Shown piece after piece: positions 47,124 to 54,738 of a stretch of 64,000 bases of DNA. The notes beneath the pieces were generated by a model. The model worked only from the letters and a program-made list of their open reading frames with translations. It was not told the DNA's origin and ran no database searches. Each line of letters opens with the position of its first letter. Positions within the stretch are counted from its first letter, which is position 1. This stretch comes from DASQHW01 sp038238245 (GTDB lineage: Bacteria > Actinomycetota > Acidimicrobiia > IMCC26256 > PALSA-610), in contig JBBRXX010000015.1 of NCBI GenBank assembly GCA_038238245.1, positions 41,456 through 105,455 of the forward strand. Direction: 5' to 3'. A program made the position numbers and the translations under genes.

Positions 47124-49712
47124 ATGGGGGAACGGTGGAAGGCGTGTGCCTCGGCAGTCGCGCTCCTCGGAGCGCTCGCCACGGTTCCGGCGACTGCAGC
47201 ACACGCCGCGCCGGCGGCGACACCTGCGACATTCACTGCGCGCGGCAGCGTCGAGCAGGTGTACGTCACGCACGCGGTGGCGGGACAGGCGATCGAGTTG
47301 CGCGACGATTCGGGCACGACCGTCCAGCACGCGGTCGTCGACGACCTCGGCAGCATGGTGTTCCGCGATGTCGCAGCCGGCGACGGCTACACCGTCGTCT
47401 CGGGTGGGCAAACGTCGACCCCGCTGCGTGTCATGTCGCGCAGCGAGACACCGCCGCAGTCCTTCTATGACGCGCAACATCTGCAGACCGGCTTCGGCTA
47501 CATCACCACTCGCGACGGCACGAAGCTGAGCGCGACGATCACACTGCCCGGTCCGGCCGACAAGGGTCCCTACCCGACCGTGATCGAGTACTCGGGCTAC
47601 GACCCCTCGCATCCGGGGGCGCCGCAGCCGAGCACGTTGATCGCGCAACTGCTCGGCTACGCGACTGTCGGTGTGAACGTCCGCGGCAGCGGATGCTCGG
47701 GGGGCACGTTCTCGTTCTTCGAGACCTTGCAGAAGCTCGACGGCTACGACGTCGTCGAAGCGGTCGCTGCCCAACCGTGGGTGCTGCACGGCAAGCCCGG
47801 CATGGTCGGCATCTCGTATCCCGGCATCGCGCAGACGTTCGTCGCGCCCACCCGGCCGCCGCACCTTGCCGCGATCGCACCGCTGTCGGTCGTTGCCGAC
47901 ACGTACCGCAGCCTCGCCGATCCGGGCGGCATCCCCAATACGGGGTTCCCGCGGGAATGGGCGCAGGAGCGGGACGACGCGGCCAAGCCTTACGGTCAGG
48001 GATGGGAACAAGCGGTCGTCGACGCGGGTGGTCCGAACGGCCGCCAGTGCGCGGACAATCAGCTTCTCCGGCACAAGAACACGGGCCTCGTCGACCTCTT
48101 CGACGCGCACCCGTTCCGCGATCCGGTGGACCTGTCGGACGAGCTCTCACCGCAGCTCCTCGCGGCGAACATCGACGTGCCGGTGTTCATGGGCGGCGCG
48201 TGGCAGGACGAGCAGACCGGCGGCCAGTCGTCGCTGATCTGGAAGAACCTCACCAGGCTCACGGGCAAGGTTCATCTGTTCGGCACCAACGGCACGCACG
48301 TCGACAGCCTGGTCGCCGAGCTCAACCGGTGGTACGAGTTCCTGGAGTTCTACGTGGCGCGCCGCATTCCGCACGTGCCGGCCGGCATCCGTGCGCTCGC
48401 GCCCGTGATCTTCCAGGGCGCGACCGGCATCAGCGGCGTACAACTCGAACCGGATCGCTTCACGCAGTACACCGACTACGACGCCGCGCTCGGCGCGTAC
48501 GAAGCCGAGCCGCCGATCCGCATCCTCTTCGAGAACGGCGCCGGCGACCCGAACAACCTCGGTGCACCATTCGGCACGTACGAGCTGCACTTCCCGAGCT
48601 GGCCGCCGCCGAACGCGCAACCGGCGGCGTGGTACTTCCAGCCCGACCAGAAGTTGTCCCCGGAGCCGTCGACCATCAGGTCGGGCGACGCCCGGGAAGC
48701 CACGCCCTACGTGTACGACCCGTCGGCGAAGCCGAGGACCGACTTCCACGGCAGTCAATCTGACATCTGGGCCGCGCATCCGGCGTTCGACTGGCGACCG
48801 CTCCCGCTCGGCAAGGCGCTCGCCTTCGACAGCGCGCCGCTCGCGTCGACCACGGTGATGGCCGGCCCCGGCAGCATCGACCTATGGGTCCGCTCGAGTG
48901 CACCCGACACCGACCTCGAAGTAACTCTCACCGAGCTGCGGCCCGACGGCCGAGAGGTGTACGTGCAGAACGGTTGGCTGCGCGCGTCGCACCGTGCCCT
49001 TGATGCCGCGCATTCGACGCCGCTCGAACCTGTGCATCCGGACACCGAGGCATCGGCCGCACCGCTCCCGGCCGGTCAGTTCGAGAGTGCGCGAGTCGCG
49101 CTGTTCCCGTTCGCGCACATCTTCCGCGCCGGCTCGCGTCTGCGCATCTCGGTCGAGGCGCCGGGCGGGAACCGGCCGTTCTGGGCGTTCGGCGACTTGC
49201 CCGCCAACGGCACCGTCGTCAATGAGATCGCACACTCGGTCGGACGCCCGTCCCGGGTCGTGCTGCCGGTCATCCCGAACCCGCCCGCCGGTATCCCGGC
49301 CGCGCTGCCGCCCTGCGGGTCACTGCGCGGAGAACCGTGCCGCGCGGTGTTGGGCAACGGCGCAGCATCCGCGGTCAGCGCCACGACGTCCCGTCACGAC
49401 GCGCTCGTGAAATGGACGGCGGCGAGCCCGCGTCCCGGCACCACACTCACCGGGTACCAGGTGGTGGAACAACCAGGTGGCGTGACGCACGACGTCGGCG
49501 CGGCCGCGACCGAGACGTCGTTCGTGGCGCTTGCCGACGGTCGGCACTCCTTCGAGGTGAGCGCCATCTACACGGGCGGCGTGCGTGTCGCCGCGACACC
49601 GTCGAACACCGTGTGGCTTTCGCCGCATCACCGCCACCGCCACAGACACCGGCGGCATCACTCGCACTCCTCGCATGATCCGGACTCATGTCGCGCGGGA
49701 GCGCGGTTCTAG
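47124..49712 (+). CDS. Secreted S15-type (CocE/NonD) hydrolase with FnIII-like and His-rich C-terminus
   Basis: The 862-aa protein has a Sec signal peptide (CASAVALLGALATVPATAAHA, cleavage near 28; quoted in two parts: CASAVALLGALATV and PATAAHA) and a beta-rich N-terminal region. An S15/CocE alpha/beta hydrolase follows, with TVIEYSGYDP, NVRGSGCSGG and the nucleophile Ser in GISYPGIAQ. The C-terminal jelly-roll (X-Pro dipeptidyl-peptidase C-terminal domain) runs to about 730, then an FnIII-like domain (740-835). A His-rich tail (HHRHRHRHRRHHSH) ends the protein. It likely cleaves a peptide or ester outside the cell. The tail could bind metal, notable beside copper genes. Confidence 0.88.
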   Translation: MGERWKACASAVALLGALATVPATAAHAAPAATPATFTARGSVEQVYVTHAVAGQAIELRDDSGTTVQHAVVDDLGSMVFRDVAAGDGYTVVSGGQTSTPLRVMSRSETPPQSFYDAQHLQTGFGYITTRDGTKLSATITLPGPADKGPYPTVIEYSGYDPSHPGAPQPSTLIAQLLGYATVGVNVRGSGCSGGTFSFFETLQKLDGYDVVEAVAAQPWVLHGKPGMVGISYPGIAQTFVAPTRPPHLAAIAPLSVVADTYRSLADPGGIPNTGFPREWAQERDDAAKPYGQGWEQAVVDAGGPNGRQCADNQLLRHKNTGLVDLFDAHPFRDPVDLSDELSPQLLAANIDVPVFMGGAWQDEQTGGQSSLIWKNLTRLTGKVHLFGTNGTHVDSLVAELNRWYEFLEFYVARRIPHVPAGIRALAPVIFQGATGISGVQLEPDRFTQYTDYDAALGAYEAEPPIRILFENGAGDPNNLGAPFGTYELHFPSWPPPNAQPAAWYFQPDQKLSPEPSTIRSGDAREATPYVYDPSAKPRTDFHGSQSDIWAAHPAFDWRPLPLGKALAFDSAPLASTTVMAGPGSIDLWVRSSAPDTDLEVTLTELRPDGREVYVQNGWLRASHRALDAAHSTPLEPVHPDTEASAAPLPAGQFESARVALFPFAHIFRAGSRLRISVEAPGGNRPFWAFGDLPANGTVVNEIAHSVGRPSRVVLPVIPNPPAGIPAALPPCGSLRGEPCRAVLGNGAASAVSATTSRHDALVKWTAASPRPGTTLTGYQVVEQPGGVTHDVGAAATETSFVALADGRHSFEVSAIYTGGVRVAATPSNTVWLSPHHRHRHRHRRHHSHSSHDPDSCRAGARF

Positions 49713-49715
49713 ACT
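49710..49715 (+). promoter_or_regulatory. -10 hexamer TAGACT of the FrhB-like gene, containing the upstream stop
   Basis: TAGACT lies 6 nt before the ATG at 49722. Its TAG (49710-49712) is also the stop codon of the S15-type hydrolase gene. Confidence 0.5.
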
Positions 49716-49721
49716 CCGCAA

Positions 49722-50870
49722 ATGGTCGACACCGCCCCCGCCGCGCCGCCCGCGAAGGAACGCTGGTCCTTTTCGTGGAAGCACCTCTATGACGAGGTCG
49801 TGACCTCGGGCTTGTGCACGGGCTGCGCCGGTTGCGTGATCGCGTGCCCGCACGACGTGTTGTCGTACGACGACACGAACGGCATCTACAAGCCCATCCA
49901 GATCGAGGACGACTACGGCGGGCCGCGGGACTGCAGCCACGGTGACAAGGCATGCACATCGTGCACGCGCGCCTGCCCGCGCTTCCGGGCGTGGGAGCCG
50001 GAGATCGACACGTTCCTGTTCGGCCGGCCCCGCCAGCCCGAAGAGATGAGTGGCGTCTTCAAGGACATCTGCCTGGCGCGCGCCTCGGACGGTGAGCTGC
50101 ACGAGGTCGGCCAGGACGGTGGCCTCGTGTCGGCGATGCTCGTGTACGCGCTCGAGCACGACATCATCGACGCCGCATTGGTTTCGTATCTCGAAGGTGA
50201 CGGTTCGTCGTGGAAGGCAATTCCCGGTATCGCGCGCACCCGCGCCGACGTGATCGCGTCGGCCGGCAGCCGCTACACCTACTCCGCGAACACGCTCGCG
50301 TACAACGACCTCGAAAAGGACGACGAGCGGATTGCGCTGGTGGGCATGTCGTGCCAGTCGTCGATCCCGCCGGTGATGAAGCAACGCAAGGCCGGCAAGG
50401 TCGCGCGCCGCCTCACCCTGTCGATCGGTCTGCTGTGCTCGAAGACGTTCGACGACGCGATCTTCGAGGAGCTGTTCGAAGCCAAGTACGGGCTCAAGAA
50501 GCAAGACATGAAGAAGATGAACATCAAGGGCGTGTTCCAGATCTGGATGAACAACGGCGACTACCACGAGGTGCCGCTGAAGGAGTGCCACGCGTGGACG
50601 CGCGAGGGCTGCAAGCTCTGCCCCGACTTCGCGGCCGAGCACGCCGACATCTCCACCGGCGGCATCGGCAAGTACAACGACTGGACGCTCACCATCGTGC
50701 GCACGGACGCGGGCCGCGAGCTGATGGAGCGGATGCTCGCCGACGGCGTGATCCAGACCCGGCCCGGTGACGACGATCCCGACGCGATCGCACTGATGCA
50801 CAAGCTCTCGAAGAAGTCACGGAAGCGCTGGCCGGAGTTCGCGTTGCCGGAACCCAAGCTCGGCGTGTGA
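49722..50870 (+). CDS. Coenzyme F420 hydrogenase/dehydrogenase beta-subunit-like Fe-S flavoprotein
   Basis: The 382-aa FrhB-family protein has two N-terminal ferredoxin-like clusters (CTGCAGCVIACPHDV, then CTSCTRACP). The FrhB_N/C region follows, with QDGGLVSAMLVYALE, GMSCQSSIPPVM and a later EGCKLCPDFAAEHADISTGG. FrhB proteins bind FAD and oxidise or reduce F420, passing electrons to Fe-S clusters. No hydrogenase, formate dehydrogenase or other partner is encoded nearby. F420 is common in actinobacteria. The partner and substrate are unknown. Confidence 0.88.
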   Translation: MVDTAPAAPPAKERWSFSWKHLYDEVVTSGLCTGCAGCVIACPHDVLSYDDTNGIYKPIQIEDDYGGPRDCSHGDKACTSCTRACPRFRAWEPEIDTFLFGRPRQPEEMSGVFKDICLARASDGELHEVGQDGGLVSAMLVYALEHDIIDAALVSYLEGDGSSWKAIPGIARTRADVIASAGSRYTYSANTLAYNDLEKDDERIALVGMSCQSSIPPVMKQRKAGKVARRLTLSIGLLCSKTFDDAIFEELFEAKYGLKKQDMKKMNIKGVFQIWMNNGDYHEVPLKECHAWTREGCKLCPDFAAEHADISTGGIGKYNDWTLTIVRTDAGRELMERMLADGVIQTRPGDDDPDAIALMHKLSKKSRKRWPEFALPEPKLGV

Positions 50871-51166
50871 CCCTGCTCGTCGCCCTGACGACGGACTTGA
50901 TGGATCGCTCGCGCCTCAGCGCTGCGCTCCCGGACGTGCATTTCTCCCTTGATCCCGATGCCGCTGCCGATGTGGTGATCGTCGACCTCACGCGCGGGAT
51001 CGAACAGGTGACATCGATACGCGCATCACATCCGAACGCGCGCATCGTGTGCTACGGCCCCCATGTCGACGACGCGTCCTTGGACGCGGCGCGCGCTGCC
51101 GGCGCCGACGTCGTGCTCCCCCGCTCCCGCTTCTTCCGCGACCCGGCCGCGGCCGTGCAGCACTAA
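50867..51166 (+). CDS. Small receiver-domain-like protein
   Basis: The 99-aa protein has the alternating strand-helix pattern of a truncated response-regulator fold: TLLVALTTDLMDRSRLSAAL, then DVVIVDLTRGIEQVTSIR, ARIVCYGPHVDDASLDAARA and AGADVVLPRSRFF. The D in VIVDLTR aligns with the phosphorylation site and the R replaces the usual late Lys. The GTG start overlaps the FrhB-like stop (GTGA), so it is coupled. The function is unknown. Confidence 0.65.
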   Translation: MTLLVALTTDLMDRSRLSAALPDVHFSLDPDAAADVVIVDLTRGIEQVTSIRASHPNARIVCYGPHVDDASLDAARAAGADVVLPRSRFFRDPAAAVQH

Positions 51167-51174
51167 GAGGCGCC

Positions 51175-51912
51175 TTAGATCGTGGGCCAGGGGTAGGAGT
51201 GGTAGTCGCGGTCGGGCTCGGGGAGGACGCCGGTGGCGAGCAGGTGCTCGGTGCGGGCACGCAAGGCGTCGAGCTCGAAACGGTCCAACATCATCCGCAG
51301 ACTGTCGCCGAGCGCGCCGCCGCACACGTCGTCGAGCAACCGGTGCAGGTCGGCACAGATGTCGGGGAGCACCGGCTCGCCGGCGAAGTCCCAGATCACC
51401 GTGCGGAGCTTCCACATCGTGTGGAACGAGACGCCGTGGTCGATACCGAACACGCGCCCGTCGCCGTTGGCGCGCAGGCAGTGCCCGCCCTTGCGATCGG
51501 TGTTGTTGATCACCACGTCGAACGCGGCCATGCGGCGGAAGGCGTTCTGGTGATCGGCGAGCAACGTGAAGTAGTGCTCTTCGGGATCGTGATCGACGAA
51601 CCGTTGCATCGCGCCGATACCGGCCGGCCCGTCGCGCAGCACGGTGTCGGGCACGATGTTCCAGCCGAGGGCCTCTGAGATCTCGAAGGCCGCGACCTCA
51701 CGATGGCACAGCGTGCCGCGCGGGAAGTCCCAGAGCGGTCGCTCGCCCCGCTGCGGCTTGTAGATCGCGAGCAGCTCGTCGCCGTCGAGCGCGCAGTTGA
51801 CGAGGAACGTCGCGTTCGACGACCACGGCATTCGGCCGAGCACCTTGGCGTCGCCGTCGCGCAGCAGCTCCGCCGCGCGTTCCTCCGTCATGTGGCGCTC
51901 TCGCTCAGCCAT
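51175..51912 (-). CDS. SCO1664-family protein (PI3/4-kinase-like fold)
   Basis: The roughly 245-aa protein carries family motifs: SSNATFLVNCALDGDELLAI, then YKPQRGERPLWDFPRGTLCH, with REVAAFEISEALGW after it. AFDVVINNTDRKGGHCL and VFGIDHGVSFH give an N-D-R-K-x-x-H and I-D-H-G layout like a PI3/4-kinase-type catalytic loop. It is always found beside DUF3090 and a histidine phosphatase in actinobacteria. The start is uncertain; ATG 51912 is chosen, with GTG 51945 and ATG 51891 possible. Confidence 0.85.
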   Translation of the reverse strand: MAERERHMTEERAAELLRDGDAKVLGRMPWSSNATFLVNCALDGDELLAIYKPQRGERPLWDFPRGTLCHREVAAFEISEALGWNIVPDTVLRDGPAGIGAMQRFVDHDPEEHYFTLLADHQNAFRRMAAFDVVINNTDRKGGHCLRANGDGRVFGIDHGVSFHTMWKLRTVIWDFAGEPVLPDICADLHRLLDDVCGGALGDSLRMMLDRFELDALRARTEHLLATGVLPEPDRDYHSYPWPTI

Positions 51913-51951
51913 CCCTCGGCTCCGCGGCGTCGGCAGAGACGGCACGAGCCA

Positions 51952-52473
51952 TCAGTTCCACCGCGGGCAGATGTGCCCGTCGGGTTCCATCGGGAAGTCG
52001 CACAGCTGGCAGCGGGGCCGTCCGGCTTCGACCGCCTCCACCCCATTGCGGGCCATGGCACGCACCTGGGAACGGGTCGCGTAGAGGCGGGCGATGTGAC
52101 CCTCCGTCTCGTCGAGCGGGGGCGGCGCCTCTTCGTCGTCGGACGCGTCCTCGCGCAGCTCGATGAGCACGAGATGGCGATCGGGGTCGTAACCGATCCC
52201 GATGAGCCGCGCCCGGAACAGCGGCTCGTCCTCGGTGACCACGCCCGCGACCGTGCCCGCCGAGCCGGGCGGCTCCTCGGGGTCCTCCTCGGCGATCTTG
52301 TCGAGGAACTGGTTCGCCTCCGACGCCAGCAGCTGCACCTGCTCCTTCTCCACCAGCACCGACAACACCGCGGATCCCTTGCGCGCCTGGATCACGAAGG
52401 TGCGCTGGCCGGGAGCACCGAAGGCACCGGCGCCGATGTCGTCGACCGGATCGAACTCGATGAGATCGGTCAT
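51952..52473 (-). CDS. DUF3090 family protein
   Basis: The 173-aa protein matches DUF3090: DIGAGAFGAPGQRTFVIQAR, then VLVEKEQVQLLASEANQFLD and FRARLIGIGYDPDRHLVLIE. A C-terminal zinc-ribbon-like CQLCDFPMEPDGHICPRWN follows. The function is unknown, but the gene is conserved next to the SCO1664-type and phosphatase genes. The ATG overlaps the stop of the phosphatase gene (ATGA). Confidence 0.93.
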   Translation of the reverse strand: MTDLIEFDPVDDIGAGAFGAPGQRTFVIQARKGSAVLSVLVEKEQVQLLASEANQFLDKIAEEDPEEPPGSAGTVAGVVTEDEPLFRARLIGIGYDPDRHLVLIELREDASDDEEAPPPLDETEGHIARLYATRSQVRAMARNGVEAVEAGRPRCQLCDFPMEPDGHICPRWN

Positions 52474-53195
52474 CTTCCCTTGTCGCCCTCGCTACTCGGC
52501 GGGATACCCGCCTCGCCGGCGCTCGGGGCCTCGGGTTCGGGCAGGAGATCGTCGAGACCGCCCGTGTCGTTGCATTTGACGAGCATGCAGCCGTACGCGT
52601 GGAAGTCGAAGACCGTCACCGATGCGGGCGACACGTGCACCCGTTGGAAGAGGTCGAGATGCATGCCGGTGTAATGCGCGATCGCCGACTTGATCGGATC
52701 CGCGTGGCTCACGACCACGACCGTCTCGTGCGGATGGCGCGCGATGACATCGTCGAGTGTGCCGACCGTACGCGCCTGCATCTCTCGGATCGATTCGCCG
52801 TTCGGGAATCGAGCCCGGGAAGGCGCCACCTGCACGACTTTCCACTCCTCGGTCTTGGCCAGATCCGCGATCTTGCCCCCCGTCCAGTCCCCGTAATCCG
52901 CCTCGATCACCCCGGGCAGCGCTTGCACATCGAGGTTGTGGTGCGCGGCAATGCGCTCCGCCGTCTGCGTCGTGCGTTCGATCGGGCTCGCGTACACGGC
53001 CGCGATCGTCAGCTTCGCGAGGCGCTGTGCGGCCGAGTCTGCTTGCCCGACGCCCTTTTCCGAGAGATCGACACCCGGCATCCTGCCCGAGAGCAGCGGC
53101 CCGGTGTGCGCGGTCACGGCATGGCGCACCAGCACCAGACGCGTTGGCGGCTTCGGTTTCTTCTCTTCGCGCTCCTCGGCGTCCGCCTCAGCCAT
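52470..53195 (-). CDS. MSMEG_4193-type histidine phosphatase
   Basis: The 241-aa protein has the catalytic RHG-type motif as LVRHAVTAHTG, a second His in VVVVSHADPIKSAI, and SPIERTTQTAERIA and DYGDWTGGKIADL between them. In actinobacteria this histidine phosphatase subfamily is found immediately upstream of DUF3090. It may act on a small phosphorylated metabolite. An acidic/basic charged N-terminus precedes the domain. TATCCT lies 8 nt upstream of the ATG. Confidence 0.9.
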   Translation of the reverse strand: MAEADAEEREEKKPKPPTRLVLVRHAVTAHTGPLLSGRMPGVDLSEKGVGQADSAAQRLAKLTIAAVYASPIERTTQTAERIAAHHNLDVQALPGVIEADYGDWTGGKIADLAKTEEWKVVQVAPSRARFPNGESIREMQARTVGTLDDVIARHPHETVVVVSHADPIKSAIAHYTGMHLDLFQRVHVSPASVTVFDFHAYGCMLVKCNDTGGLDDLLPEPEAPSAGEAGIPPSSEGDKGR

Positions 53196-53290
53196 GACGC
53201 GGCAGGATACCGGTCGCAGTCCCGAACGATCCCACGCGATCCCCGGATGACACGGTGGGCCTGTGTGCGTGCGCTTCGCTCAGCGCCTCG

Positions 53291-53296
53291 TACCAT
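53291..53296 (+). promoter_or_regulatory. -10 hexamer TACCAT, selects start 53303
   Basis: TACCAT lies 6 nt before the GTG at 53303, the second of two adjacent GTG codons. Confidence 0.5.
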
Positions 53297-53302
53297 CATG
53301 TG

Positions 53303-53737
53303 GTGACGAACATCGACCTTTCTCCGACCGGACCTCCGGAAACGGTTCTCGAGCCCGAACCCGACAACGCGCTCGAAGCGTTGCGCGCCGCGCTCGCGCA
53401 GCCAATCGAAGGCCGTCGGGACGCGGTGGCCGACGTGTGTGCGCGCTGGCCGCGATTCCTCGACGCGTGGGCGCAGCTCGGACAGCTTGCGCGCGACGAC
53501 GTCGAGGCGTACGCGTACTTCCGAGTCGCCTATCACCGTGGCCTCGACCGTCTGCGCCAGTCGGGATGGCGGGGTGCGGGCTACGTCCGCTGGCGGTACG
53601 ACACCAATCGCGGGTTTCTCCGTGCGGTCGAGGGCTTGCGCGCATCTGCGGAGGCGATCGGCGAGCTCGACGAGGCCCAACGCTGTGCCGAGTTCCTCAG
53701 GCAGCTCGACCCCGACTGGAACGGTGCACGCGAGTAG
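53303..53737 (+). CDS. DUF3151 family protein
   Basis: The 144-aa protein shows DUF3151 features: PPETVLEPEPDNALEALRAA, then WPRFLDAWAQLGQLARDDVE and AYFRVAYHRGLDRLRQSGWR, with GAGYVRWRYDTNRGFLRAVE and LRQLDPDWNG at the end. The helical, TPR-like protein is conserved in actinobacteria with no known role. The GTG at 53303 gives the family N-terminus. Confidence 0.9.
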   Translation: MTNIDLSPTGPPETVLEPEPDNALEALRAALAQPIEGRRDAVADVCARWPRFLDAWAQLGQLARDDVEAYAYFRVAYHRGLDRLRQSGWRGAGYVRWRYDTNRGFLRAVEGLRASAEAIGELDEAQRCAEFLRQLDPDWNGARE

Positions 53738-53740
53738 CGT
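53735..53740 (+). promoter_or_regulatory. Candidate -10 TAGCGT of gmd, containing the DUF3151 stop
   Basis: TAGCGT lies 8 nt before the ATG at 53749 and begins with the TAG stop codon of the DUF3151 gene (53735-53737). The spacing is slightly longer than elsewhere. Confidence 0.35.
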
Positions 53741-53748
53741 CGCCGTCC

Positions 53749-54738
53749 ATGAAACGCGCGCTGATCACGGGTGTGACCGGACAGGACGGTCGTCATCTCT
53801 CGGAGTTCCTTGCCGAAAAGGGCTACCAGGTGTTCGGCCTGGTCCACGGCCAGGCCAACCCGAAGATCGGTCTGGTGCAGGCCGAGAACCCGGCCCTCGA
53901 CCTCGTCGAGGGCGACCTGCGCGACCTTTCGTCGCTCATCGCGGTCGTGGAGCAGGTGCAGCCCGACGAGGTGTACAACCTCGGCGCGATCAGCTTCGTA
54001 CAGTTGTCGTTCAAGCAAGCGGAGTTGACCGCGGAGATCACCGGCCTCGGCGTGCTGCGGATGCTGGAGGCGGTGCGGATCGTCGGCGGCAGTCAGAACA
54101 ACCCGATTCGTTTCTACCAGGCGTCGTCTTCGGAGATGTTCGGCAAGGTGCACGAGTCACCGCAGAACGAGGGCACGCCGTACCATCCCCGCTCGCCCTA
54201 CGGCGTGGCCAAGGTGTTCGGCCACTACACGACGATGAACTACCGCGAGGCGTACGGCATCCACGCGAGTAGCGGGATCCTGTTCAACCACGAGGGCCCG
54301 CGGCGCGGCATGGAGTTCGTGACGCGCAAGGTCACGAACGCCGTGGCGCGCATCAAGCTCGGTCTCCAGGAGGAGATCTCGCTCGGCAATCTCGACTCGT
54401 CGCGCGATTGGGGATACGCGGGTGACTACGTCGAGGCGATGTGGATGATGCTGCAGCAGCAGGAGCCCGACGACTACGTCATCGCGACCGGTGAGACGCA
54501 CTCGATCCGGGAATTGCTCCAGGCCGCGTTCCGCTTGGCCGGCATCGAAGACTGGCAGTCCCACGTCAAGCAGGACCCGCGCTTCATGCGCCCCGCCGAG
54601 GTCGACCTGTTGATCGGCGACGCGTCCAAGGCGCACGCCAAGCTCGGATGGAAGCCCCGCGTGAGCTTCGAAGAGCTCGTCGCGATGATGTACGAGAACG
54701 ACCTCGCCGAAGAGAGCGCCCGAGCGCGTCGCGGCTAG
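53749..54738 (+). CDS. gmd: GDP-mannose 4,6-dehydratase
   Basis: The 329-aa short-chain dehydrogenase has the NAD(P)-binding GVTGQDGRHLSEFLA. The catalytic region has ASSSEMFGKV and SPYGVAKVFGHYTTMNYREA with the YxxxK replaced by Y-G-V-A-K, and FNHEGPRRGMEFVTRKVTNA. Diagnostic GMD motifs are DSSRDWGYAGDYVEAMWMML and VATGETHSIRE-like IATGETHSIREL. It produces GDP-4-keto-6-deoxymannose for deoxysugar synthesis. No GDP-fucose synthase follows directly. Confidence 0.95.
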   Translation: MKRALITGVTGQDGRHLSEFLAEKGYQVFGLVHGQANPKIGLVQAENPALDLVEGDLRDLSSLIAVVEQVQPDEVYNLGAISFVQLSFKQAELTAEITGLGVLRMLEAVRIVGGSQNNPIRFYQASSSEMFGKVHESPQNEGTPYHPRSPYGVAKVFGHYTTMNYREAYGIHASSGILFNHEGPRRGMEFVTRKVTNAVARIKLGLQEEISLGNLDSSRDWGYAGDYVEAMWMMLQQQEPDDYVIATGETHSIRELLQAAFRLAGIEDWQSHVKQDPRFMRPAEVDLLIGDASKAHAKLGWKPRVSFEELVAMMYENDLAEESARARRG

